Source of the DNA: Humulus lupulus
Taxonomy: Eukaryota > Streptophyta > Magnoliopsida > Rosales > Cannabaceae
Direction of reading: 5' to 3'
Assembly (NCBI RefSeq): GCF_963169125.1
Contig: NC_084793.1
Location: 40,233,578 to 40,297,577, forward strand
DNA: 64,000 bases
Shown piece by piece: positions 35,915 through 46,799 of this stretch (its first letter is position 1; the number at the start of each line of letters is the position of its first letter). Under the pieces are notes generated by a model. The model saw only the letters and a program-made list of their open reading frames with translations, ran no database searches and was not told the DNA's origin. Made by a program: the position numbers and the translations under genes.

Positions 35915-36283
35915 AGCTATCCAAGTTTATCTGCTATCAATGACTCGACGGTCAGGCAATGATAATAGGTTAACAATCTTTCCATAGTCCACCATTGAAA
36001 CTCAACCAACATCATGCAATCAAGATACAAGAAAGCATTCAAATATTCACTCACATGCAACAGCAATGCTAATAAGCACGCCTCATTATAATCACACAAC
36101 AGTCAAGGGCCAGGCCCTATCAGTATCTCATACTCCCTATTACTCATGCAGTAAAGCATTTATATTCCATTCAGGCATTTAGGCATATACTCACATATAT
36201 ACAATTACCAAACCCTGAGTTGAGCTTGTCTTTAGCGGCGAGTGTACATGTCCAGCCAGTCTTCAGAAACCCTTAAACATATA
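35915..36283 (-). other. 5' leader of the large Tekay element
   Basis: Non-coding stretch between the primer-binding site and the gag ATG, as expected for a Tekay-type element. No separate gene is seen. Confidence 0.7.
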
Positions 36284-36297
36284 CGCCTCTAATATCA
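36284..36297 (-). other. Primer-binding site, tRNA-iMet type, diverged
   Basis: Three bases inside the 5' LTR, the minus strand reads TGATATTAGAGGC, close to the initiator-Met complementary TGGTATCAGAGC with mismatches. Position and partial match support it. Confidence 0.7.
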
Positions 36298-36300
36298 AGT

Positions 36301-38517
36301 TGTAACACCCTGGATAACCAAGACCGTTACACTATGTAGTTGAAATAGTGCAAGACTTGCTAATAAAGTCATTTGGATAAAAACGTGATCCTAAGGTCAA
36401 CCGTCAGATCAGGGTTAAAAGATTTTGAACATAAACGGTTAATTTTCATTATAAAAGATGTTTAAAACATGGGATCCCAAAAACAGGGTACACGTGATAG
36501 TTACAATTCTCAACAGTTTTAATACAAACAACAACCACTCTAATGGCAAAATACAATTTTGAGGCCTCTGTCCCTGTACTTTCCCTCGGCCGTGGCGGTC
36601 GAGCAGCTGACTATGTACATTCCGCCCCTAGAGCTCTCCAAGTCCAGCTTCCTTTTTCCTTTACCTGCACCACGTAGCACCCGTGAGCTAAGGCCCAACA
36701 AGAAAACCAGAAACAACAAACACATGTAGCAATAAGAATATTCAATCAAGCTTATCTCATTCAAACATAAAACAGAGTACGAATATTCAACTAATCAATG
36801 ATAAACACATAATCTCAAGTTCTTAAATAATCAGGGTTGACACACTTAGGCTGAGCCCCTTATTGATCTAGCTGGCCCCGGCTCGCTTAGGCCGAGCTGC
36901 GCTCAGTACGCTTACATCAGCCTTAACTCCCTTAGGCTGGTCAGTCTTGTATATCACATCAATCTTATAAGCACATTGTACAAGAAATCAATAATTGGGA
37001 ATCTCAGTCCCGTTCACAACCACACAGGGGTGGAATTTTCTTACCTTGAATTCCGAGCGGAGGATACAGAACGGTCCCGAGCACGATCCTCAGTCCTTAG
37101 CCTTGGTGATAAACCTAGTCACAGTGGCCAATGGGTAACCATAAATTTCTAATCCAAATAAATATTTAGGAGACAAAAACTAGCCTACGGGACCTCGATT
37201 TCTACTAAACCGGGTAGTTGAAATCGTCCCGAGCGCTTAGGTTCGAACCCCCGAGCCTTACCAATCCTAGAAACCATCATAAGGCAAAATCCCCTAGGCG
37301 GGTCGCGGCGCGCCCCCAGGTCAGAGACAAAAACTTCAAGCATCAGGGGGAGGTGGGTCGTGACTTGCCCCCTAGGGCCGCAGCGCGCCCCCAAGTCAAA
37401 GAGCACACCCTGGCGTTCTGGGCATGCAGACCGCGACGCCCATGAGCTAGGTCGCGGCGCGCCTTACGAACCAAAAAATTTCTGGGTTTTTCTCAGCATT
37501 TTCCCATGAGTCCAACCCCAAATTTCCATCTCAAATCCTCAGCAAATCTCATAATTGAGCTTAGAAAATCTATCCTTATGTTCCAACCATCACAACCAAT
37601 CCATAACAATTTTCTTAAACTATCAAACACCTAAAATCAACTAGCAAACCCAAACTCATGCAAACTCTAACTTTTAACATAGCTTCAACATAATTTAGAG
37701 ATTCTAGCCTGAATTCTTACCTCAAGTGGCAGCCTAATTCCTCAACAAATTTCTCTGAGTATTCCCAACTTGAATTCCCTCTGAGTTCCAGCTTTATTCA
37801 CAACTTGATCACCTTAACTTTTCTTCCAAAATTCATAACTTCCCGTTATGCTTCTTGAGAGTAGAAAACGTGATATAGAGAGTGAGCAGTAGTTGAGAGT
37901 TCTAAGTGATTTCTGCCTAAGTCTAGAATCCTACAGAGTATAATCCTAAAAAGACTATAATACCTCTTTATGCTTATTAATCCCCTAAGTATCTCTAGGG
38001 GTATAATGTTCATTCCACTCCCAGTTCCCGCTAATTCCTCAAGTGTTCCTAATGTTTACCAATTAATCCCGTCATGTCCAATTAATTACCACAAACTTAT
38101 TCAATATCTAATAAATCTCAAAATATTCTCTAAATTCCCAAAAATACCCGTAGGCTCCCTCCGAGCTGGGTATCGAACCCCATTGTGACTATTTCGCTAA
38201 TCCGCTCACTAGGACTGTCTCGAGCCATATATTGCAAATATATCCACATAATAATGTGGTCTCAATAATTTATCATATATAATCACATTTATGCCCTTAA
38301 TGGGCCAAAATTACAAATATGCCTTTATAAGCTATAAATGACCCACATGCATATCTAATACTCGTAAACATGCTTATCACATATTCATATAATCATATTA
38401 ATCATGTATGCCACATAGTCACGCATTTAACCATTTAAACACATATATAAACTAATTATGTTCTCTCGGCACGCTAACTAAGGCGCTAAACCCTATTAAC
38501 AATTTTGAGTCGTTACA
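36301..38517 (-). mobile_element. 5' LTR of the large Tekay element
   Basis: In + orientation starts TGTAACACCCTGG and ends GAGTCGTTACA; 2217 bp. Followed by TTAAT (38518-38522), the same target duplication as at 20709. It differs from the 3' LTR by scattered substitutions and short deletions, including one within the GC-rich word region (37299-37466). Confidence 0.93.
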
Positions 38518-38522
38518 TTAAT

Positions 38523-38833
38523 ACTTGATTTTTATGTATGTAATGGGAAAAAATACAAATCTCCAAAGACATCTCACTAATAACAATAACAAGTGAGTCT
38601 CAATAAAAATCATGTCTCAAAATGTCACTTTAATATTTTCTCCAAACCAATAGTCAAGCACTCAAACGTATTCCAACAGTTTAAAATTCTAATTGAAAAT
38701 CAGTGTTCATCCAAAATCAAGTTCTTCCAATGTGATGATGATGATGAATATAGGCCAATTCCACCATTTCTCAACTCACGTGGCATCTTTCTTACAAAAC
38801 CTCGTCCCTGTACATGGCCGTGAAAAAGAAAAC
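38523..38833. other. Short spacer between the Tekay and Copia elements; no gene seen
   Basis: AT-rich, with a short (GAT)n-like run at 38736-38748. It is original host sequence, continuous with 20130-20708 on the left and 44164 on the right before the two insertions. Confidence 0.6.
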
Positions 38834-39414
38834 TGTCGTGGTAAAGCAATCCACGACCCCAAGGCTCCAAGATTCACCTGCAAAACAAACCAAGAACAAA
38901 TATACACAGAAAAGTGTACTAAAACACAAACACTTAGAGAACAACAATAAGAAAGGGGAAGAAAACGAATCACACAGAGAGATTTATACTGGTTCAGCCT
39001 TAAAATAAGGCCTACATCCAGTCCGAGCACTTCTCCTCTATAATGAATCAATGTTACAATACAAAGCAACCCTTCTTCCTCTCCAAAGGTTCTTAAACAC
39101 TCTGTACAACTAAAAAATGAGCACTTAGTTTACACCACAGTAAACTCTCACACACTCAACAATGTACAAAGAAAATTAACCCTTGTTCTCTCTTTTCTAA
39201 AACCTCTGAATTTCTTGTCTCTTCAACTAATGAAACCCCTGGATATATATAGCTGCAGCTCCAGTTCTTTCACGTGCTGAAAGGAAAAATCAGTTCTGTT
39301 TTAACTGACTAAAAATCTGTTGTAACTGGCTAGATTAAAAAAGAGTAACAGAAGAGAAAAGTTGTTAAATGAAACAACACGTCATTTGCCAGTTAATTTA
39401 GGATTACTCCAACA
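38834..39414 (-). mobile_element. 3' LTR of the Copia element
   Basis: 581 bp; + strand starts TGTCGTGG and ends ACTCCAACA. On its interior side, minus-strand AAGGTGGAATA forms the polypurine tract. A TATA-like sequence (minus TATATATATCC) is near 39243-39253. Confidence 0.93.
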
Positions 39415-39518
39415 TATTCCACCTTAATCCTCATATTAATGGCAAAAGACACTTCCTTAGATCAGTGGAGAAGTATACTCGAATTTTGGTCTTCATCATT
39501 CTTCAAGACCAATCAAGT

Positions 39519-40553
39519 TCAAACAATGTTGAACTTGTTCAAAGGCAACACCTTAGTACCCAAGTCTGTTGCATTTTCTTCAGTAGGGACCTTTTCCAAG
39601 TCAATCTCTTTGTTTTCAATTTTCTCCCTTATCCAGTACATCCTAATGTCAATGTGCTTTGAACGCTCATGGTACACTGGATTTTTGCTGAGATGAATTG
39701 CTGACTGACTATCTGAATATACAGTAACTCTTCCCTTCAACATCTTTAGCTCTTTGAGTAAGCCTTGAAGCCAAATTCCCTCTTTAATAGCTTCAGTTAC
39801 TGCCATAAATTCTGCCTCAGTTGTAGATAATGCCACCACAGGTTGTAGTTGAGTTTTCCAGCAAATACAATTTCCATTCAACAAGAAAATAAATGAAGTT
39901 ACTGACTTCCTATTGTCTCTATTTGCTGCATAATCAGAATCCACGAATCCTTCCAATTGAATCTGTCCCTTGGCTTTCTTGAAGTGCAATCCATAATTCA
40001 AAGTGCCTTTGGTGTATCTTAACAACCATTTCAAACCTTCCCAATGAGGTTCGCCTGGATTAGCCATATACCTACTTAGTACACTTATAGGATAGGCTAG
40101 ATCAGGTCTGGTACTCACCATTGAGTACATTAAGAAACCTATTGCTTCTGAATAAGGAACACTTTCCATTCTTATTGTATCTTCATTAGTCTTTGGGCAT
40201 TGATCATTTGAAAATTTGAAATGCCTAGCAATAGGCATGCTGACAGGTTTACAATTACTCATGTTGAATCTGTCAAGCACCTTTGACAAGTATCCAGTTT
40301 GAGAAATAATTAACTTCTCCTCTTTGTTCTTCCTTATAATGACCATGCCAAGAATTTTCTTTGCTGTACCCAAATCCTTCATTTCGAACTCCATACTGAG
40401 TTGTCCTTTTAACCAAACAATTTGTTGCTTTTCTTTTCCAATTAGTAACATATCATCCACGTATAAGAGTAAGAAAACAACATCACTTGTTTCTAAATTC
40501 TTGTAGTATAAACAAGTATCAAACTCAGACCTTTTGAACCCCAAACCAGTCAC
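39519..40553 (-). CDS. Copia reverse transcriptase and RNase H segment
   Basis: A 344-residue open frame on the minus strand covers the C-terminal half of Copia pol. The RT active site LLLYVDDMLLIG is intact (about residues 27-38). It is followed by QTGYLSKVLDRFNM, SVPYSEAIGFLMYSMVSTRPDLAYPISVLSRYM-type motifs, and RNase H with GFVDSDYA, ALSTTEAEFMAV, VYSDSQSAIHL and SKHIDIR. The domains are well conserved for a transposon, but the upstream RT fingers (40556-40950) contain stops, so the full polyprotein cannot be made. The frame ends near the polypurine tract. Confidence 0.9.
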   Translation of the reverse strand: MTGLGFKRSEFDTCLYYKNLETSDVVFLLLYVDDMLLIGKEKQQIVWLKGQLSMEFEMKDLGTAKKILGMVIIRKNKEEKLIISQTGYLSKVLDRFNMSNCKPVSMPIARHFKFSNDQCPKTNEDTIRMESVPYSEAIGFLMYSMVSTRPDLAYPISVLSRYMANPGEPHWEGLKWLLRYTKGTLNYGLHFKKAKGQIQLEGFVDSDYAANRDNRKSVTSFIFLLNGNCICWKTQLQPVVALSTTEAEFMAVTEAIKEGIWLQGLLKELKMLKGRVTVYSDSQSAIHLSKNPVYHERSKHIDIRMYWIREKIENKEIDLEKVPTEENATDLGTKVLPLNKFNIV

Positions 40554-40961
40554 AAAATTGTCAAACCTTCTATTCCATTGATGAGGAGATTGCTTCAGAC
40601 CATATAAAGACCTCTATAGCTTGCATACAAGTTCACCACCTGGTTGTTCCACCTCAAAACCTTCAGGCTGACTCATGAAAATGGTTTCTTCAAGCTTTCC
40701 ATTCAAAAACGCTGTTGTAACATCCATTTGTTCCACCTGAAAATCTAGTTAGGTTGCTAAAGCTAGCATGATCCTTATAGTCTTATACTTAACTACTGGT
40801 GAGAATACTTCATTATAGTCTATCCCCTCTTCTTGTGTAAAGCCCTTTGCCACAAGTCTTGCTTTATACCTTTTTGCCTCATCATTTGTTGCCCCTTCTT
40901 TTAGCTTATAAATCCATTTACAAGCAATTATCTTCTTGTCTTTAGGCTTTGAAACTAACTC
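40554..40961 (-). pseudogene. Copia RT N-terminal part, disrupted
   Basis: Minus strand encodes fragments of the RT fingers ([21 protein letters not shown], [19 protein letters not shown], [19 protein letters not shown]), with stops near 40617, 40750 and 40962. It bridges the integrase frame and the open RT frame, and shows that the polyprotein is interrupted. Confidence 0.75.
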
Positions 40962-41861
40962 TCATGTCTTATTCTTCCTTAAGGAGTCCATTTCTTCATT
41001 CATAGCTTTAATCCACCACTTTGAATCTCTGCTTTTAATTGCTTCCAGATATGTTGATGGCTCACTTTCATCAAGTTGTCTCGCCACATTTAGAGCATAT
41101 GAAATGACATCTGCTTCTCCCAATCTGCAAGGAACACGAATGACCCTTCTGGTTCTATCTCTAGCTAATTGATAATTAGCAAGAGTTTCTTGAGGTTTCC
41201 CATCATCAGGATGTTGCTCTGGTTCCTGACTTCCACTTTGACTAGTAGACTCGTCTTCTTTTCTTTGAGACTTAACTGACGTAAACTCTATCTCTGTACT
41301 GGTACTTTGTTCACCTGGGTTTCCTGCATCACATGAAACACTACCTTTCTCTTTCAAGTGTGGAAATTCTTTCTCATTAAAAACAGCATTTCTACTGTTA
41401 ATTATTTTGTACCCTGGTTGTTCTAATGAGCATAGCCTAAAACCTTTAACACCACTTGGATATCCTAGAAACAAACATTTTACTGATTTTGAACTTAGTT
41501 TATCAGTGTCTTGGTGTGCATATGCTGCACAACCAAATATTCTCAAATGACTTAGGGATGGGGGATGACCAGACCATTTTTCTTCAGGGGTTTTTAGGGC
41601 AATTACTCTGTTTGGACTTCTATTTACTAAATAGGCAGCTGTAGTGACAGCTTCACCCCAAAATTGTTTAGGCAAACTAGAGTTTATAAGTATGCATCTT
41701 ACTTTATTTAAAAGAGTTCTATTCATTCGCTCAGCCACCCCATTTTGTTGTGGTGTGTGAATTATTATTCTATGCCTTTCTATCCCCTCCCTTTTGCACC
41801 AAGTATTAAATTCCTTATTATCAAATCCTAGGCCATTATCTGTCCTAATAACTTTCAGCAA
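40962..41861 (-). pseudogene. Copia integrase core, C-terminal part and pol linker
   Basis: 299-residue open frame on the minus strand: VIRTDNGLGFDNKEF, HTPQQNGVAERMNRTLLNKVRCIL and FWGEAVTTAAYLVNRSP mark the integrase core, followed by CLFLGYPSGVKGFRL and a Ser/Glu-rich linker to RT. The glutamate of the catalytic triad is in the AERMNRT block. The N-terminal core (41862-42158) has stops, so a whole integrase is not encoded. Confidence 0.88.
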
Positions 41862-42158
41862 CTTACCAATTTGTTTCTCAACATAATTTTTCCACTCTTA
41901 AAATTTTTCAAATCAATCACTCTTGTGCTTTAAAAGATAAATCCATACCTTTCTGATGTAGTCATCTACTATGGACAAAAAATAGCGATTTCCACCTTGA
42001 GTAGCTACTTTGCTCGGCCCCCAAAGATCCGAGTGAACATACCCCACAATCTGAGATGCTTTATGTTTTCCAACTCCAAATTTGACTTTGTGTTGTTTAC
42101 CTCTAATGCATGTTTCACAAAAAGGCAGAGAAGAAGATTTTATGTTAGTTAATAAACC

Positions 42159-42734
42159 TTATTTACAAAGTTCAGTCATACCTCTTTCACTCATGTGGCC
42201 TAGCCTTTGATGCCAAACTACTATCTCTGAGCTATCATGTTTGGCCATTGATGCTTCACCAGCTGTGATAGTACTACCAACAAGTACATATAAACCATGT
42301 TTTTTGATGCTTTTCATTATTACTCTTGAACCTTGTGAGATTCTAAAATTTCCATCACTTCCTTTGAAGCACAACCCTTGAGAATCCAACGCACTAATTG
42401 ATATTAAATTCCTTCTTAAATCTGGTATATACCTCACATTTTCAAGAATCCTTATTACCCCATCAAAGTGTTTTATTGCTATAGACCCAATTCCTTCTAC
42501 TTGACAAGCTTGATCATTTCCCATGAGTACTTTGTTATTGTGCAATTTCTTGAAATAAAAAAACCATTCTTTTACTGGGCTCATGTGATAGGTACATCTT
42601 GAGTCAAGTATCCATTCAGTTATGTCTCTTGTTGATGTCACGTTGAACATTTCTCCATCAGAATATTCCAGACTTGTTCCATCTACAAGTGCAGTAGTTT
42701 CATCTGTGTGTTGATTGTCTCTTTTCTTCTTCAA
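42159..42734 (-). pseudogene. Copia protease and GAG-pre-integrase domain
   Basis: 191-residue frame on the minus strand: TEWILDSRCTYHMSP is the protease active site, in which the usual D-S-G/A-x-T triad reads D-S-R-C-T. Then NVRYIPDLRRNLISISALD, and the GAG-pre-integrase zinc-binding segment VVWHQRLGHMSERGM. The Arg at the third active-site position probably abolishes cleavage activity. The frame ends in a stop at 42159 and integrase sequence continues in disrupted form. Confidence 0.88.
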
Positions 42735-42791
42735 ATCCCAACAAAACCTTCTAAGGTGTCCAATTTTTCCACAGTGGTGACACCTTCTTGT

Positions 42792-43496
42792 TTATTTTCC
42801 TCTTGACTTTGATCGAGCAGGAGACCTCCGATTTGAGTTGTCTTTCCCTTTACTGAAAGATCTTCTTGGTTGTCTTCCCCTCATGAACAAAGACTCATCT
42901 TTTTCTTTCTTGCCTTTCTCAACATTCAACTCAAATTCTTTAGTCTTCAAAATAGACAGAACATCTTCCAAACTCAGAGTTTCTTTACCATACTGAATCA
43001 CTGTCTTGAGTTCTCTAAATTGATCAGGTAAGCTATATAACAGTATTATAGTTTGGTCTTCTTCATCAACCTTCTCACCTATATTACTCAAATCTAAAAC
43101 AATCTTGTTAAAATCATCAAGATTCTGGTTTAAGGTTTTAGAAGAATCCATTGTGAATCTATAGAATTTTCCTTTCAGATATATTTTGTTAGATGTAGTC
43201 TTAGTCATATATAATTGTTCAAGTTTCAACCACATACCAGCAGGAGACTCCTCTCCTATTACCTGTCTCAACACATTATCTGATAGATGCATCACAATTG
43301 CATATCTGGCTTTCTTCATCATCACCTTTGTATCTTCAGATGTTTCTTCAGACTTCTTTTTCTCACCAAGCTTGGTTTCTCCCATAAGAGCACCATCAAG
43401 ATTCTGATGTATGAGAACAGCCATCATTTTCTCCTTCCAAAGACTGAAATCCCCAGTTCCGTCAAACTTGTCGAGATCGAAACGCAATGTCGACAT
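42792..43496 (-). CDS. Copia gag (capsid region), open frame ended before the zinc knuckle
   Basis: 234 residues from ATG at 43496: LDKFDGTGDFSLWKEKM start, LYMTKTTSNKIYL, FRELKTVIQYG and SLEDVLSILKTKEFEL are classic Copia gag (UBN2-type) blocks, then a basic RRSFSKGKDNSNRRSP tail. A TAA at 42792-42790 stops the frame. Immediately after it, in the same frame, lies an intact C-x2-C-x4-H-x4-C zinc knuckle (about 42786-42745). The stop therefore removes the knuckle from this gag and the rest of the polyprotein, unless it is read through. Confidence 0.88.
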   Translation of the reverse strand: MSTLRFDLDKFDGTGDFSLWKEKMMAVLIHQNLDGALMGETKLGEKKKSEETSEDTKVMMKKARYAIVMHLSDNVLRQVIGEESPAGMWLKLEQLYMTKTTSNKIYLKGKFYRFTMDSSKTLNQNLDDFNKIVLDLSNIGEKVDEEDQTIILLYSLPDQFRELKTVIQYGKETLSLEDVLSILKTKEFELNVEKGKKEKDESLFMRGRQPRRSFSKGKDNSNRRSPARSKSRGK

Positions 43497-43572
43497 CCTT
43501 GCTTCTCCTTTCTTTCTGTGTAGTAATCAAGAATCTAATCTGAGCCTTGTTCTTCAATCTCCGAAACCTGGG

Positions 43573-43584
43573 CTTCTGATACCA
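43573..43584 (-). other. Primer-binding site of the Copia element (tRNA-iMet)
   Basis: One base inside the 5' LTR the minus strand reads TGGTATCAGAAG, matching the initiator-Met complementary site in ten of the first eleven bases or better. This fixes the orientation of the element. Confidence 0.9.
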
Positions 43585-43585
43585 C

Positions 43586-44158
43586 TGTCGTGGTAAAGCA
43601 ATCCACGACCCCAAGGCTCCAAGATTCACCTGCAAAACAAACCAAGAACAAATATACACAGAAAAGTGTACTAAAACACAAACACTTAGAGAACAACAAT
43701 AAGAAAGGGGAAGAAAACGAATCACACAGAGAGATTTATACTGGTTCAGCCTTAAAATAAGGCCTACATCCAGTCCGAGTACTTCTCCTCTATAATGAAT
43801 CAATGTTACAATACAAAGCAACCCTTCTTCCTCTCCAAAGGTTACTAAAAAATGAGCACTTAGTTTACACCACAGTAAACTCTCACACACTCAACAATGT
43901 ACAAAGAAAATTAACCCTTGTTCTCTCTTTTCTAAGCCTCTCAAAACCTCTGAATTTCTTGTCTCTTCAACTAATGAAACCCCTGGATATATATAACTGC
44001 AGCTCCAGTTTTTTCACGTGCTGAAATGAAAAATCAGTTTTGTTTTAACTGACTAAAAATCTATTATAACTGGCTAGATTAAAAAAGAGTAACAGAAAAG
44101 AAAAGTTGTTAAATGAAACAACACGTCATTTGCCGGTTAATTTAGGATTACTCCAACA
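43586..44158 (-). mobile_element. 5' LTR of the Copia element
   Basis: 573 bp, + strand TGTCGTGG to CTCCAACA. Same sequence as 38834-39414 apart from about ten substitutions, one 18-bp deletion near 43843 and one 9-bp insertion near 43936. Followed by the target duplication AAAAC. Confidence 0.93.
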
Positions 44159-45355
44159 AAAACACATATTGTTGAATCAGGTCTACCAATGCTTGCACAG
44201 CCTCTCTACCTCTTAACTTTTGGTCATTTGCCTTTAATTAGAACAACTGTTTATGCTATAAATAGACTACCGTCCTCGATTTTGCAATTCATATCCCCAT
44301 ATTACGTTTTATAATAGGTCACTTGATTACTCTTTACAAGAACTTTTGGTTGTTTATGATTCCTATACTTTAGTTTTACAACAAACACAAAATAGAATTT
44401 CAGTAAATAAAATATCTTTTTGTAGGATAGAGTACTATGCACAAAGGCTACATAAGCCTATATTACTCTTTTAGTCGAATGTATGTCACTAGAAAGAAAT
44501 GTTGCATTTGATGAATTCATTTTGTGCCACAATAGAATCAACTCCTAACCCCAAACACCTGTTCATTTTTTAATTTTTTTTTTGGGTCAAATGATTTCAT
44601 AAATTTTTATGATATTTAAAAAAAATAAAACTAAATGCATGATAGAGACAAATATCATTAAAAAAACAAAAATGAGATTAAAAAAAATCAGTACCAAATA
44701 ATAAGCAATTAAAGACTGCAGATATATAAAAGAAACAGGTGATGACGACCAGTGGCGTGTGGTGGATGACAAATAAAAGAAAAGAAAGTAAAGACAAATT
44801 AGAACTGAGGTTGACCCCAAAATGGAAATAGCTATAGCTATTGCTCTATCCCAAAACCACAAACAATGATGTAACTGATTTGAATTCTCATTTATTACCT
44901 GTCCAAAATTCCATGCATTTATTACTCTCTCTCTCTCTCTTATATGTGTATATATAATATACATTTGACTCAGCCCAAGGCCCAACCCATTCTCATTTGT
45001 AATGGAAGTTTATTACTACTTGATGAGAAGTTGAGGCATTAGTGCATTTAAGAAGTTTGGTCCATAAAAATGAGAATTACTTTTGGGGTTAAATGACTTC
45101 TTCACTCACTAATGGTTCATAAGAAGCAAACTTTGGTGTAAACTCTATACTACAGGATTACTTGTGGCATTTGTCCTCTACTTGGTGAATTCTCTTTTTT
45201 ACTTTTTAACTACTTATAGACTATTTTTTCACTAATTTATCTAAAGGAGTATGAGGAAGAACACTCCTCCATTTGTTTATTTAGCCAACTTCTGGTTTCA
45301 AATCAGAGTATTATGTAGATTTTGCTTTTCAATGCAAATTGAAACATTGTGAAGA

Positions 45356-45380
45356 ATGTATATATATATATATACATATA
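45356..45380. repeat. (TA)n microsatellite
   Basis: A TATATATATATATATA run followed by CATATA in intergenic DNA. Confidence 0.85.
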
Positions 45381-46771
45381 GAACATTGAATTAAATTTAT
45401 ATGATAATATATAATGACCTCACGATTTGATGGAGCCTGATAATTATTTTTACATTTGACTGATACTTGTTTTACTTTTGGATGTGCTATTACCATTGAA
45501 AGTAATAATTTGCTATCAACAATCAATTATAATATAATATATTATTATTAATTGTGTCTTTATGACTTATGGGTCCTCTATTATTTTTATTTTCTGTGTG
45601 CACATACATAATTTGAAGAGGGTGGGGGTTGACAGGTGAGATGAAATTGAAGTGGCAGGACAGTGATAATATGTTTTGGTCAGTTGACTGAAGTAGAAGA
45701 AAATTAACACATCAACCCATTTTGGTGCTTCAATTCCTCCTTCATTTTTCTTTCTTACTCCAAAGTGAAACCCTTCACGTCAACTTCTCTTGTTTATTAT
45801 TTATTGAAGAATATTGTGCTTTTATGTTGTTGTTGTGTGAATTAAATTGGTAATAGGGACTGAAGTTGACACTGGTTAATTCTTCTTTATTAAATGACCA
45901 ATTTATGATCTTTAACTCCATTTCACTCTATAAATGTTCAAGCCCCACTCTCTTATTCAATGAAATGTATAGAAAACAAAGTTAAAAGTATCTTCAAAGC
46001 AAAAGAGTTCACTTATTCACTTCCCATTGTTATATTATTGCATGTTTGAACCCAAAACATTATTTTTTTTGTTTTGTTTTTGTCCTTCGACCCCACTTAT
46101 CATGGGCCGTATTGGCCCCATATACTCTTTCAGCGTACATCAAGCCCATCGCTATAAAAGCCCAGATCGTATAACAAATTATACTTTTAGAAAGAAAAAA
46201 AAAATAGAAAAAAACAAATTATATTATACAGATTATGGGATGATTGAATCTTGATCCTATAATCTTTAAAAGACTTCAAGGGCATGTATGTAAAGTAGCC
46301 AATACTGTTTCAATTCCAGAAGTATAATTTTATGTTACCTTTTATTTACTTATTTATTCAACAAGGAATATTTTATTTTTAGTAGTGAAGAGAAGAGTGT
46401 GAAACCCATTATACAGCTAAGCTAAAGTACATTTTTAAAACGCAAATACCGTATGTACGTAGAAATACATGTTGGAGAATTGAACGACAGAGAGACTGCA
46501 TCAGAAGACACATCAGCAGGTACAGAGAGAGAGAGGCCCCAGACCCAGTTGGGTTTAGCTTTGGAAATACTTGTTTCTTTTGCCAAAATATTTAGTAGGA
46601 GAGATTGGAAAGCCTCCTCATCTCAACATTAAAATCCAGAAACTATTGTATGTGTATATGTATACACATACAACAGTGCCAAAAAGAAGAGCCTAAAATT
46701 TGACGCCTTAGCCTTGAAATTATGTGACCAAGAGATAGATTGATTGGGGTGAGTGACTTAAGAAGAGGAGG

Positions 46772-46799
46772 GAGTGAGTGAGTGAGTGAGTGAGTGAGT
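46772..46799. repeat. (GAGT)n microsatellite, about seven units
   Basis: A near-perfect tetranucleotide repeat GAGTGAGT... in intergenic DNA, about 3.5 kb upstream of the 5-phosphatase start codon. Confidence 0.9.

Larger units (their letters stand above)
20714..38517 (-). mobile_element. Tekay/Del-type Ty3/gypsy chromovirus with four nested solo LTRs (TSD TTAAT)
   Basis: LTRs at 20714-22970 and 36301-38517 are closely similar, and TTAAT stands at 20709-20713 and 38518-38522. The polyprotein order on the minus strand is gag, protease, RT, RNase H, integrase, chromodomain, which is Ty3/gypsy; the chromodomain and the two-kb LTRs point to the Tekay/Del clade. Three insertion sites at 23257-27559, 27845-29750 and 29947-32131, each with a perfect 5-bp duplication, account for 8.4 kb. 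Without them the element is about 9.4 kb. Frameshifts, stops and a changed RT active site show it is dead. Sampled LTR stretches differ by a few percent, more in the first 300 bp. Confidence 0.95.
38834..44158 (-). mobile_element. Ty1/copia retrotransposon, near-complete (TSD AAAAC)
   Basis: LTRs 38834-39414 and 43586-44158 bound an interior with gag, protease, integrase, RT and RNase H in Copia order on the minus strand. AAAAC flanks the element at 38829-38833 and 44159-44163. Total length is 5325 bp. The two LTRs differ by roughly ten substitutions, an 18-bp gap and a 9-bp gap by eye, so it is a fairly recent but not new insertion. The interior has a stop after gag and breaks in integrase. 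The gag style suggests a Tork-like clade, with low certainty. Confidence 0.95.
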
